From contig WFRT01000091.1 of the NCBI GenBank assembly GCA_015486445.1, forward strand, positions 1 through 14,284: a stretch of DNA of 14,284 nt. Reading direction: 5' to 3'. The stretch is from Pseudomonadota bacterium. Lineage in GTDB: Bacteria > Desulfobacterota > Anaeroferrophillalia > Anaeroferrophillales > Tharpellaceae. A model generated the notes under the pieces. The model searched no databases and was not told the DNA's origin. It saw only the letters and a program-made list of their open reading frames with translations. Of this stretch, positions 1-6,369 are shown piece by piece (position 1 is the stretch's first letter; each line of letters starts with the position of its first letter). The position numbers and the translations under genes are program-made.

Positions 1-174
1 GACCAGCATGTCCCGGTCGGGGCTGTCGGACCACTGGAAGCGGTACTTGGTCGTACTTTGTACGGTGATGTCAGCCCCTCCCAGCTCCATGGCCATCGCC
101 GTGGTCGCCAGAAAACAGCATCCCACGATCAGCCAGATCGCAAGCTTCAGTCGTTGCCAATGTTGTCCAGCCAT
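1..174 (-). CDS. N-terminus of an exported protein of unknown function (partial)
   Basis: The 58 visible codons run open from an ATG at 174 to the window edge, so the rest lies outside. The N-terminus has a basic start (K10) followed by a hydrophobic stretch at about residues 11-28 ending in A-M-A, which fits a Sec signal peptide cleaved near residue 28. A lipobox-like I-V-G-C at 16-19 makes a lipoprotein a weaker alternative. The mature start (ADITVQSTTKYRFQW) looks like the first strand of an extracytoplasmic or outer-membrane beta protein, but too little is visible to name a family. A purine-rich AGGGGA lies 8 nt upstream of the ATG and supports this start. No function is assigned. Confidence 0.6.
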   Translation of the reverse strand, partial: MAGQHWQRLKLAIWLIVGCCFLATTAMAMELGGADITVQSTTKYRFQWSDSPDRDMLV

Positions 175-598
175 TTAATGAGTCCCCTGTCTGTGGTTTT
201 TACTGTTACCCGTTTAAGTCAGAAACCGGCTTGACACGAGTCTAATCATGAAAAACGCCAACCTGTACTGCCGGCGCAGCGGTTGGTAAAAATTTCTCAA
301 GCGCAGCCGCAGGCAGCGCTGCTGCAAAGAATTAGCAAACAGAAATTAACTTATCTTAATTTGCCTTTGCCGTCAATAAGAAAATGTGGTGAAGAGGTTG
401 TTTTCTCTGCTTGCCGGAGTCTCATTAAGGTTGTACTTGTCAGGTATGTCGATAGAAACACTGGGAATTATCAAGGGGGGGAATTTTTCGGTTTTTTCGC
501 CGCTGGCGGTCGCTTTGTTTGCAAAGGGATGCTGGTCGGGAGGTGTTTGACCGGGAGATCGCGGTTGCTGCAAATTCGTATCGCCAGGCTGGAGGGAT
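175..598. other. Intergenic region with no convincing gene
   Basis: These 424 bases separate two minus-strand genes. The sequence is clearly more AT-rich than the flanking genes. I see no ORF with a ribosome binding site and coding character; an open stretch at 283-600 begins at TTG with no Shine-Dalgarno and matches nothing I know. It should contain the promoter of the minus-strand gene ending at 1. A weak candidate is TTGACG at 371-376 (minus) with TAAGTT 17 nt downstream. Other visible items are a perfect 10-bp palindrome GCAGCGCTGC at 313-322, a run of seven G at 475-481 and two T-runs at 484-488 and 492-497. None has an assignable role. Confidence 0.5.
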
Positions 599-629
599 AA
601 AAAAGCCCCCGGCCGGGGCCGGAGGCTTT
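599..629 (-). terminator. Rho-independent terminator of the small membrane protein gene
   Basis: Read on the minus strand, AAAGCC / GGCTTT forms the outer stem and CCGGC / GCCGG the inner stem, with one internal mismatch and a loop of about 4 nt. The hairpin is followed directly by six T. It lies about 30 nt after the stop codon of the minus-strand gene at 660-1061, where its terminator is expected. On the plus strand the stem is not followed by T, so it is directional. Confidence 0.85.
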
Positions 630-659
630 GGGGGTTGACTGGCTGCCTGTGATGGGGGG

Positions 660-1061
660 TCAGGAGTGAACCTTTGCCAGGGGAATTATGACGGGCTCAA
701 TTTCTTCGCCGCCTTCTCTTCTGTCGAGAGTTGTTCCGACCTCTTCATCGACGCGGCTTGCCGGGCGGCTGGTGGTCCGGGCCTCGGCTTTTTTCTTGCG
801 ATAGTGGTCGGCCGAACAGAGGATGATGGCGGTAAAAACCATCGAACCCCAGATGATGACCAGGGGAACGACAAAAAGATTAAGGGAGGGGATGAAGGCC
901 GCGGGAATGGCCAGTATGCCCATGACCTTGCCGAAAATAAAACATAAGGCCCCGACCCGGGTCAGCGGCGAAATTGATTGAATAACGGTAATGAAATCTG
1001 CCGGTTCGTTGCCGATGGCTTGATAACCCCGGCTGTATCTGCGAATCTGGCTGGCAGTCAT
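660..1061 (-). CDS. Small two-helix membrane protein of unknown function
   Basis: This 133-residue protein is not recognised. A polar, basic N-terminus (1-35) is followed by two adjacent hydrophobic segments at about 36-58 and 61-83, separated by the proline-containing turn I-P-S-L-N, so it probably forms a membrane hairpin. After the second helix comes RKKK (88-91) and a charged tail rich in Arg and Glu, which by the positive-inside rule should be cytoplasmic; both ends would then be inside. The ATG at 1061 has a good Shine-Dalgarno (AAGGGAG, 7 nt upstream). The gene has its own promoter and terminator and forms a single-gene unit. Codon composition matches its neighbours. It is a credible gene because of these signals, not because of homology. 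No function is proposed. Confidence 0.75.
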   Translation of the reverse strand: MTASQIRRYSRGYQAIGNEPADFITVIQSISPLTRVGALCFIFGKVMGILAIPAAFIPSLNLFVVPLVIIWGSMVFTAIILCSADHYRKKKAEARTTSRPASRVDEEVGTTLDRREGGEEIEPVIIPLAKVHS

Positions 1062-1140
1062 TAGACGGCTCCCTTAGGTTGCGGGCTCGATTGCTTCGCG
1101 GTCGAGTCTGTGAAAAATGTCATTAAGTGCTCGTGTATAA

Positions 1141-1169
1141 AATATACTATATAGAATATCTTTTGTCAA
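1141..1169 (-). promoter_or_regulatory. Sigma-70-type promoter for the small membrane protein gene
   Basis: On the minus strand a consensus -35 TTGACA (1169-1164) is followed after exactly 17 nt by TATATT (1146-1141), one base from the -10 consensus. The surrounding sequence is very AT-rich against a GC-rich genome. Transcription would start near 1134, giving a leader of about 70 nt before the ATG at 1061. The leader contains a short inverted repeat, CTCGA / TCGAG, at about 1086-1106. Confidence 0.8.
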
Positions 1170-1223
1170 CTGTTTTTCTTTTGCATTCAATTCTGTTTTC
1201 AGCTTTTAGCCGTTGTATTAATT

Positions 1224-2042
1224 TCAGGGGGCTTCATCAACGGATGGCGGAGCCGGGGACCCGCGGCGCATACCCTCCAGGTCAAGGGTGATGAAACGGT
1301 AGCCGGTTTGTCCGATCCGCTCGACCACTATTTTCCGCACTCTTTCATCCAGCAGGTGCGGCAGCTTTTCTTTTTCAATCTCAATCCGGCATAGATCCTT
1401 GTGGTCCCGTACCCGGACCGGGTCAAAGCCAAGTTCATGCAGAATCGCTTCGGCCCGCTCTATGCGTTCCAGCCGGGCCCTGGTTATCGGGCTTGAATGG
1501 GGAATCCGGGTGGCCAGGCAGGAAAAAGCCGGCCGGTCCCAGGAGGCGAGACCGAGTTGCCGGGCGGCGGCGCGGATCTCCTGTTTAGTAAAGCCCAACT
1601 CCAGGAGCGGGCTGACCACCCCAAGTTCCCTGACCGCCTCGCGGCCGGGGCGGTATTCCTTTAAATCATCACGGTTGCTGCCTTCGACAAGAACGCTTTC
1701 CGGCTGCCACCGACGGGCCGCGTCAAGAGCCAGGGTGAGCAGGTGGCGTTTGCATAAATAGCAGCGTTCCGGGGGGTTGCGGATGAACTCCTGCATGGCC
1801 ATTTCCCGGGTTCGCAGCCTCAGCAGGTCCACCCCCAGAACGGCCGCCGTCTGCCGGGCCCGTTCCTGTTCCCGCCCGGGCCGCAGCGGGGATTCCCCGG
1901 TGATGGCCAGAACCCTGGCTTTTCCCCGGGCGAGGGTCGCCGCCGCCAGCAGCAGAGAACTGTCAACGCCGCCGGAAAAGGCCACGGCAATCTGCTTGTA
2001 TCCGGCCAGGTGTTTAATCAGCTGTTGAACCTTGTCCGCCAT
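1224..2042 (-). CDS. larE: LarE-type ATP-dependent sulfur transferase (PP-loop)
   Basis: This is a PP-loop ATP pyrophosphatase of 272 residues, a normal LarE length. LarE supplies sulfur to the pyridinium-dithiocarboxylate nickel-pincer cofactor of lactate racemase and related enzymes, after AMP activation of the substrate. The PP-loop SGGVDSS lies at 23-29. C94 and C97 (ERCYLCKR) and C175 (PAFSCLATR) give the three-cysteine pattern of LarE proteins known to bind a [4Fe-4S] cluster, as opposed to the sacrificial single-cysteine type of Lactobacillus; C175 aligns with that sacrificial cysteine. N123, R124, D125 and D126 lie in the conserved EGSN-RDD block. No larA, larB or larC is next to it, so the pincer pathway is not shown by context and another thiolation role is possible. 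The ATG at 2042 has no Shine-Dalgarno; see the promoter entry. Confidence 0.85.
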   Translation of the reverse strand: MADKVQQLIKHLAGYKQIAVAFSGGVDSSLLLAAATLARGKARVLAITGESPLRPGREQERARQTAAVLGVDLLRLRTREMAMQEFIRNPPERCYLCKRHLLTLALDAARRWQPESVLVEGSNRDDLKEYRPGREAVRELGVVSPLLELGFTKQEIRAAARQLGLASWDRPAFSCLATRIPHSSPITRARLERIERAEAILHELGFDPVRVRDHKDLCRIEIEKEKLPHLLDERVRKIVVERIGQTGYRFITLDLEGMRRGSPAPPSVDEAP

Positions 2043-2047
2043 AAATT

Positions 2048-2062
2048 ACATAAAAATTATAA
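2048..2062. promoter_or_regulatory. Possible PerR-like operator between larE and rubrerythrin
   Basis: Read on the minus strand, the 15 bases at 2062-2048 are TTATAATTTTTATGT. The first half equals the PerR-box half TTATAAT; the second half matches ATTATAA at 4 of 7 positions. It overlaps the larE -10 and lies just before the rubrerythrin -35. Rubrerythrins are often under PerR control in anaerobes. An AT-rich promoter can match by chance, so this is tentative. Confidence 0.25.
2056..2061 (-). promoter_or_regulatory. Candidate -10 box of larE, implying a very short leader
   Basis: On the minus strand a perfect TATAAT (2061-2056) ends 13 nt before the larE ATG. The hexamer 17 nt upstream of it (TAAACC) is a poor -35. 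Transcription would start near 2049, leaving a leader of about 7 nt. This fits the lack of a ribosome binding site in front of larE. Confidence 0.45.
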
Positions 2063-2065
2063 GGT

Positions 2066-2093
2066 TTGAACGGAAATTGGTTTATGGTATAGT
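2066..2093 (+). promoter_or_regulatory. Promoter for rubrerythrin with extended -10
   Basis: TTGAAC at 2066-2071 and TATAGT at 2088-2093 are separated by 16 nt, and TGG directly before the -10 gives the extended -10 motif. The start would be near 2100, giving a leader of about 135 nt. This leader contains a 7-bp hairpin, AACCCGG / CCGGGTT, at 2118-2134. Confidence 0.55.
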
Positions 2094-2235
2094 CTTGGTC
2101 TTGGCCGCTTGGCCGGCAACCCGGCGCCCGGGTTCGGCGGGGGTGATGCGGCCGGCGCTGTGGAGCCGGGGCCGACATGAAAACGGACCGCCCGGAAAAA
2201 CCCGGGAAAAGACCTGAACAAAGGAGGGAAAGACA

Positions 2236-2811
2236 ATGACACAGCTTAAAGGAAGTCAGACGGAAAAAAATATTCTAGCCGCTTTTGTGGGCGAGAGTCA
2301 AGCCCGGAATCGCTACACCTATTTCGCCAGCCAGGCGAAAAAAGAGGGGTATGTGCAGATTTCGGCCATCTTTGCCGAGACCGCGGACCAGGAGAAGGAG
2401 CATGCCAAGCGTTTGTTCAAGTTGCTGCCGGGCGGTGAGGTCGAGGTCTGCGGCGCTTTTCCCGCCGGCAAAGTGGACTCCACCCTGGAAAACCTCAAGG
2501 CCTCGGCCGCCGGTGAAAATCACGAGCATACCCAGATGTACCCGGGGTTTGCCGCCGTGGCCCGGGAGGAGGGGTTTAACGAGATTGCGGAGATCTTCCT
2601 GGCCATCGCGGTGGCTGAAAAGCAACATGAAAAACGTTTTCTCGATCTCGCTGGAAATATTGCCGCCGGGCGGGTTTTTCAGCGCGACCAGGAGGTTGTC
2701 TGGCGCTGTCGCAACTGCGGCTACCTGCACCGGGGGCGGGAGGCGCCCGAGGTCTGTCCGGCCTGTGCCCATGCCCGGGCTCATTTTGAACTGCTCGGGG
2801 AAAACTACTGA
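2236..2811 (+). CDS. rbr: Rubrerythrin
   Basis: Rubrerythrin is a cytoplasmic di-iron NADH peroxidase of anaerobes that reduces hydrogen peroxide, taking electrons through its rubredoxin domain. The 191-residue length equals that of classical rubrerythrins. The four-helix ferritin-like domain (1-140) carries the ligands E20, E53 with H56, E94, E97, and E128 with H131. The C-terminal rubredoxin-like domain has C158-x2-C161 and C174-x2-C177, with the 12-residue spacing typical of rubrerythrin. All metal ligands are present. The ATG is preceded by a strong AAAGGAGG. The gene appears monocistronic: divergent from larE, with a terminator at 2904-2945. The context (an anaerobe, a possible PerR-like site) fits oxidative-stress defence. 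Confidence 0.97.
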   Translation: MTQLKGSQTEKNILAAFVGESQARNRYTYFASQAKKEGYVQISAIFAETADQEKEHAKRLFKLLPGGEVEVCGAFPAGKVDSTLENLKASAAGENHEHTQMYPGFAAVAREEGFNEIAEIFLAIAVAEKQHEKRFLDLAGNIAAGRVFQRDQEVVWRCRNCGYLHRGREAPEVCPACAHARAHFELLGENY

Positions 2812-2859
2812 TAGGTTTTGGCGGGAGCTTCCGGGTTCAGGTTCGGTTCTCTGGGCTTA

Positions 2860-2880
2860 GGCGCCGGCGGTGGCGGCGCC
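2860..2880. other. GC-rich hairpin after rubrerythrin
   Basis: GGCGCCG at 2860-2866 and CGGCGCC at 2874-2880 form a perfect 7-bp stem with a 7-nt loop. No T-run follows on either strand, so it is not an intrinsic terminator by itself. It lies between two convergent genes and may help stop or stabilise either transcript end. Confidence 0.4.
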
Positions 2881-2903
2881 GGGTGAGAGTGACAAGTCAA
2901 CCG

Positions 2904-2945
2904 GCGGCATCGGCGACCTTCCTGGCGCCGATGCCGCTTTTTTTT
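2904..2945 (+). terminator. Strong Rho-independent terminator of rubrerythrin
   Basis: GCGGCATCGGCG (2904-2915) and CGCCGATGCCGC (2926-2937) form a perfect 12-bp stem with a 10-nt loop, followed by eight T (2938-2945). The direction fits rubrerythrin. The last T is also the first base of the nadA stop codon read on the other strand, so the convergent nadA has no matching T-run after this hairpin. The stem may still protect the nadA 3' end. Confidence 0.9.
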
Positions 2946-3859
2946 CAGCGCGGGATCTCCAGCATTTTCCGCAGGGCCCGGCGGGCCCGGTCGGCGATGG
3001 CGGGGTCCACCGTGACCGTCGGCTCCAGGGTCTCGAGAGCCCGGGCCAGATCGGCCAGCGAGATCAGTTTCATGTCCCGGCAGATCATGCTGTTTGCGGC
3101 CACCGGGTGGAAGACTTTTTCGGGACATTCCCGGCGCAGGGGATGGAGCATGCCCTCTTCGGTGCCGATGATGAACTCCCGGGCTGCAGATTTCCTGACG
3201 TAGTCAAACATGCCGCCGGTGCTCAGCACCGCGTCCGCCAGGGCGGCGACCTCGGGCCGGCATTCAGGGTGGACGATGACCAGGGCTTCGGGGTGAGCCG
3301 CGCGGGCCCGGGCGACGGCTTGTGGGGCGAGCTGCTCGTGGACCGGGCAGAAACCATCCCATTTGAGCAGCTGCCGACCGGTTTGCTGCTCGACGAAACT
3401 GCCCAGGTTGCGATCCGGAACGAAGATGATTTCCTTTTCCGCAGGGATCGAGTTAACCACGTTGACGGCGTTGCCGGAGGTGCAGCAGATATCGCTTTCG
3501 GCCTTGACCGCAGCGGAAGAGTTGACGTAGGTGACGACCACGGCCCCGGGATGACGGCGCCGTTTTTCCCGCACCGCCGCGGCCGTGGCCATGTCGGCGA
3601 GGCCGCAGCCGCAGTTAAGTTTGGGCAGGACGACCCTTTTGTCCGGGGCCAGGATGGCGGCGCTTTCGGCCATGAAGCTGACCCCGCAGAAGACGATCAC
3701 CGGAGCCTCGAGACGGGCGGCTTCGATACTCAAGCCCAGGGAGTCTCCGGTGATGTCGGCGATATCCTGGATCTCGGCCGGTTCGTAATTGTGGGCCAGG
3801 ATAACCGCTCCCCGGCTTTTTTTCAAAACCTCGATTTTTTCCCGCAGCATTTCACTCAT
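2945..3859 (-). CDS. nadA: Quinolinate synthase
   Basis: NadA condenses iminoaspartate with dihydroxyacetone phosphate to quinolinate, the second step of de novo NAD synthesis, using a [4Fe-4S] cluster. The 304 residues match the short NadA type (about 300 residues in Thermotoga and Pyrococcus). Visible signatures are AHNYEP (22-27), DITGDSLGLS (35-44), TYVNSSAAVKAESDICCTS (110-128), HPEC (197-200) and TGGMFDYV (214-221). The three cluster cysteines should be C85 (CGLADM), C200 and C260 (CRDMK). The frame stays open upstream into proC, but family homology begins here. A GTG at 3865 (two codons longer) lies 5 nt after GGGAG, a better spacing than the ATG at 3859, and could be the true start. 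It is the last gene of the operon, 82 nt after proC. No nadB or nadC is visible. Confidence 0.95.
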   Translation of the reverse strand: MSEMLREKIEVLKKSRGAVILAHNYEPAEIQDIADITGDSLGLSIEAARLEAPVIVFCGVSFMAESAAILAPDKRVVLPKLNCGCGLADMATAAAVREKRRRHPGAVVVTYVNSSAAVKAESDICCTSGNAVNVVNSIPAEKEIIFVPDRNLGSFVEQQTGRQLLKWDGFCPVHEQLAPQAVARARAAHPEALVIVHPECRPEVAALADAVLSTGGMFDYVRKSAAREFIIGTEEGMLHPLRRECPEKVFHPVAANSMICRDMKLISLADLARALETLEPTVTVDPAIADRARRALRKMLEIPR

Positions 3860-3941
3860 CCGCACAAATTCTCCCGTCAATAATGCTTCAGCGGCAGTTT
3901 TCCAGTGGTTGCGCCGCTTTCCCCGCTTGGGGCCGATAAGC

Positions 3942-4751
3942 TCAGCCGCCCAGTTCCCGGGAGCGCCGGCAGGCGCTCTGCAGGGCCTGATTGAAAGCGT
4001 GCCGCAGGTTGTTTTTTTCCAGCTCGGCCAGACCGGCAATGGTGGTTCCGCCGGGCGAAGTGACCATGTCCTTGAGTTCCATCGGATGGCGCCCGCTGGT
4101 TTTGACGAGTTCGGCCGAACCGAGCATCGTTTCAACCACCAGCTTGCGGGCGAGATCACGGCCGAGGCCGAGACCGACGGCGGCATCGAGCAGGGCTTCT
4201 ATGACCAGGAAGATGTAAGCCGGGCCGCTGCCCGAAACCGCGGTCACCATGTCCATCGCGCTTTCCGGAACCACCACGGTCTCCCCGAGCACCGCGAAGA
4301 TAGTTTCGGCGGTTTCCAGGTGGGCGGTGGTGGCGTGGCGGCCCCCGGCGAGGGCTGAAATCCCGCGGTTGATCAGGGCCGGGGTGTTGGGCATCACCCG
4401 GACCAGCGGCACCTCCTGCAAGAGGGGCTTTTCCAGCCGCCGGCAGGGGACCCCGGCAGCGATTGAAAGCAGCAGGTGATCGGGGGTCAGGCGGTCGGCG
4501 ATTTCCGCCATCACCGGGTCGATGACCTGGGGTTTGACGGCCAGGATGACGATTTCGCAACCGGCGACCAGCTCTTGGTTGTCAGTCGGGATGGACAGGG
4601 GAAATTCATCCTCCAACTGCCGGCGGGTGCTTTCCAGGGCATCCCAGGCCAGGATGGCCGGGGCCGGTTGGCTGCGGCACAGGCCCTTGATGATCGCCCG
4701 GCCCATGTTGCCGCCACCGATAATGCCGATGCGGAATCGGGAAAGTTCCAT
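3942..4751 (-). CDS. proC: Pyrroline-5-carboxylate reductase
   Basis: ProC reduces 1-pyrroline-5-carboxylate to proline with NAD(P)H, the last step of proline synthesis, in the cytoplasm. The 269-residue length is standard. The N-terminal Rossmann fold begins with IGIIGGGNMGRA (8-19). AVKPQ (71-75), RVMPNTPALI (118-127), SGSGPAY (173-179) and SPGGTTIAGL (232-241) are the usual ProC signatures, the last two contributing to the substrate site and dimer. The ATG at 4751 has a clear GGAGG 8 nt upstream. It starts 24 nt after the stop of the deoxyhypusine-synthase-like gene and is probably co-transcribed with it. No proA or proB is visible. Confidence 0.97.
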   Translation of the reverse strand: MELSRFRIGIIGGGNMGRAIIKGLCRSQPAPAILAWDALESTRRQLEDEFPLSIPTDNQELVAGCEIVILAVKPQVIDPVMAEIADRLTPDHLLLSIAAGVPCRRLEKPLLQEVPLVRVMPNTPALINRGISALAGGRHATTAHLETAETIFAVLGETVVVPESAMDMVTAVSGSGPAYIFLVIEALLDAAVGLGLGRDLARKLVVETMLGSAELVKTSGRHPMELKDMVTSPGGTTIAGLAELEKNNLRHAFNQALQSACRRSRELGG

Positions 4752-4775
4752 TGTGTTTTCCTCCGGAATGAAGTT

Positions 4776-5750
4776 TTAAGTTGTTGTCCGGGTCCGGCGG
4801 CAATCGTCTTGCGCCAGCCGGTCGAGGATGCCGGCGACCAGCAGCGGGAACATTATTTCATGGTGCCCGATGAACTGCAGGCCCCGGCCCCGGTCCAGGG
4901 TCGGGCGCCGGACCACATTTTCGAAGGCCCGGTAATGGCGGATGAAATCCATGTTGACGGTGGTCAAATGATCAACCGGGTGGCCGAGATTGCGGGCCAG
5001 GGAGATCGCCTTGAGGAAGACTTCGGGAAGGATGACGGCCGAACCCAGGTTGATGTAGACGCCGTTGTCGAGTTTGCTGACCAGGGCGCAGAAACGGTCG
5101 AAATCCCTGAGCGAGGCCTGGCCGATGGCGGCCCCGTCGGCGGCCGGGTGCATGTGGATGATGTCGGTCCCCAGGGCGACATGAACGGTTGCCGGCACCT
5201 GCATCCGGTAGCATTGTCCGAGCAGGCTGAACTCCCGGTGCGGAAGGTTCTCTTCCCAGATCATGCGGCCGACGGCTTCTCCGAGGCCGAGCCCGTCGCG
5301 GCTGCCGCTGGAGATTGCCCGGTTGAGCATCTCCCCGGTCTCCCGGGCCATGCCGAAGCTCCCGGTGGTGATGCCGTCGGCCACCTCTTCCGAGGTGTGG
5401 CCGGCACAGGCCAGTTCGAAGTCGTGGATAATCCCGGCCCCGTTCAGGGCGATGCCGCTGATAATCTTCTTTTCCGCCAGTTCGATAATCAGCGGGGCCA
5501 GGCCGACCTTGATTACATGGGCTCCCATGCCCAGCAGGACCAGGTGGTTTTTGCGATGGATGTCGACAATGATGTCGATCAATTCCCGCAGATCATCGGC
5601 GGCCAGGAAGGCCGGCAGCCGGGCGATGAAGTCCCCGATGGTCTCCCGTCCGGTCAGGCGCCCGGCCATGCCGTCGAGGTTGACCTTGCTCGGCCGCGAG
5701 GCCAGCTCGTAAGTGCGGAAGCGGGATTTGTCGAGTTTTGGAAAGGTCAT
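4776..5750 (-). CDS. Deoxyhypusine-synthase-like protein lacking the catalytic lysine
   Basis: This 324-residue protein resembles the deoxyhypusine synthase (DHS) fold, an NAD-binding alpha/beta enzyme. DHS-like blocks appear in order: GMGAHVIKVG (74-83; DHS has SNLVSSG), ISGIALNGAGIIHDFE (97-112; DHS VDVLVTTAGGVEEDL), VPATVHVALGTDIIH (185-199; DHS IPVFSPALTDGS) and EIMFPLLVAG (298-307; DHS ASLVFPLLVA). An ungapped match to human DHS, recalled from memory, puts E277 at its Glu323 but Pro283 at its catalytic Lys329. The last lysine is K247, so no lysine is available in the C-terminal 77 residues. Deoxyhypusine chemistry is therefore unlikely, as expected in a bacterium without eIF5A. The reaction is unknown. 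The ATG at 5750 overlaps the gmhA stop as ATGA. An in-frame start at 5780 would overlap gmhA by 34 nt and is less likely. Confidence 0.7.
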   Translation of the reverse strand: MTFPKLDKSRFRTYELASRPSKVNLDGMAGRLTGRETIGDFIARLPAFLAADDLRELIDIIVDIHRKNHLVLLGMGAHVIKVGLAPLIIELAEKKIISGIALNGAGIIHDFELACAGHTSEEVADGITTGSFGMARETGEMLNRAISSGSRDGLGLGEAVGRMIWEENLPHREFSLLGQCYRMQVPATVHVALGTDIIHMHPAADGAAIGQASLRDFDRFCALVSKLDNGVYINLGSAVILPEVFLKAISLARNLGHPVDHLTTVNMDFIRHYRAFENVVRRPTLDRGRGLQFIGHHEIMFPLLVAGILDRLAQDDCRRTRTTT

Positions 5751-6340
5751 GCGAACAACCCGTTTTCGATGCCCTCGCAAAGAAGATGGCCAAGGAGCAG
5801 GTGGGCCTCCTGGATGCGAGCCGTGTTGTCGGCCCGGACCAGCAGGCAGATGTCACAGAGTTCGGTGCAATAGCCGCCGTCCCGGCCCAGCATCCCGATG
5901 GTGGTCAGGCCCATTTCGCGGGCTCGGGCCAGGCCGCTGATGATGTTGTCCGAGGTTCCGCTGGTGGTCAGGGCGATGGCGACGTCGCCCGGGCGGCCGA
6001 GACCGCTGAGCTGGCGCCGGAAGAGTTCGGCAAAAGCGTAGTCGTTGCCGATGGCGGTGGTCACGGCGGCGTCCGGGACCAGGGCCAGGGCGGCCAGGGG
6101 GTGTCGGTCACGCTGGAAGCGGTTGATAAGCTCGGCGGCCAGGTGCTGGGCCTGGGCGGCGCTGCCGCCGTTGCCGAAAAAGAGAATCTTGCCGCCCTTG
6201 TTGAGCGCCCGGCAGCAGGCGGCGATGGCCGTTTCGAGGGCCGGGCCGCACTCTCCGGGGAGAGCTTCCAGCATCTTCCTGAGGTCTGCGGCCGCATTTT
6301 CCAGGGCCCGTCCGGGTGATAGTCTTTCCATGTTTTTCAT
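5747..6340 (-). CDS. gmhA: Phosphoheptose isomerase (SIS domain)
   Basis: GmhA converts sedoheptulose 7-phosphate to D-glycero-D-manno-heptose 7-phosphate, the first step towards the lipopolysaccharide core heptose. The 197 residues (192 in E. coli) form one SIS domain: FFGNGGSAAQAQHLAAEL (54-71), LTTSGTSDNI (124-133) and ARIQEAHLLLGHLL (174-187). The zinc ligands of E. coli GmhA (His61, Glu65, Gln172, His180) correspond to H66, E70, Q177 and H185, with spacing preserved, which favours a true isomerase over the related non-enzymatic DiaA. The start at 6340 lies 29 nt after mqnA with no clear Shine-Dalgarno; Met4 is an alternative. Its stop overlaps the next start as ATGA. No other heptose gene is visible, so the setting among cofactor and amino-acid genes is unusual. 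Confidence 0.88.
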   Translation of the reverse strand: MKNMERLSPGRALENAAADLRKMLEALPGECGPALETAIAACCRALNKGGKILFFGNGGSAAQAQHLAAELINRFQRDRHPLAALALVPDAAVTTAIGNDYAFAELFRRQLSGLGRPGDVAIALTTSGTSDNIISGLARAREMGLTTIGMLGRDGGYCTELCDICLLVRADNTARIQEAHLLLGHLLCEGIENGLFA

Positions 6341-6369
6341 CTATCGTAAAATGGTCGGGAAAGCAAGTT

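Noticed and set aside
248..289. Thirteen-codon ATG frame after a TTGACA hexamer at 232-237
   Set aside because: There is no matching -10 and no Shine-Dalgarno, and the TTGACA is isolated; too weak for a leader peptide.
283..600. Open frame in the 175-598 gap
   Set aside because: It starts at TTG without a ribosome binding site, has atypical composition, and its end runs into the terminator of the opposite gene.
2870..3883. Plus-strand open frame opposite nadA
   Set aside because: It begins between the rubrerythrin stop and its terminator, has no domain, and lies opposite a clear nadA.
3860..4186. N-terminal extension of nadA by 109 codons in the same open frame
   Set aside because: It runs across the end of proC in another frame, its residues show no NadA similarity, and the known NadA length is reached from the start at 3859.
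5751..5780. Upstream in-frame start of the DHS-like gene at 5780
   Set aside because: It would overlap gmhA by 34 nt; the ATG at 5750 gives the usual 4-nt ATGA coupling.
4476..5873. Long plus-strand open frame opposite proC and the DHS-like gene
   Set aside because: It is an antisense frame of high-GC genes. The minus-strand frames show clear family motifs and this one shows none, with no ribosome binding site.
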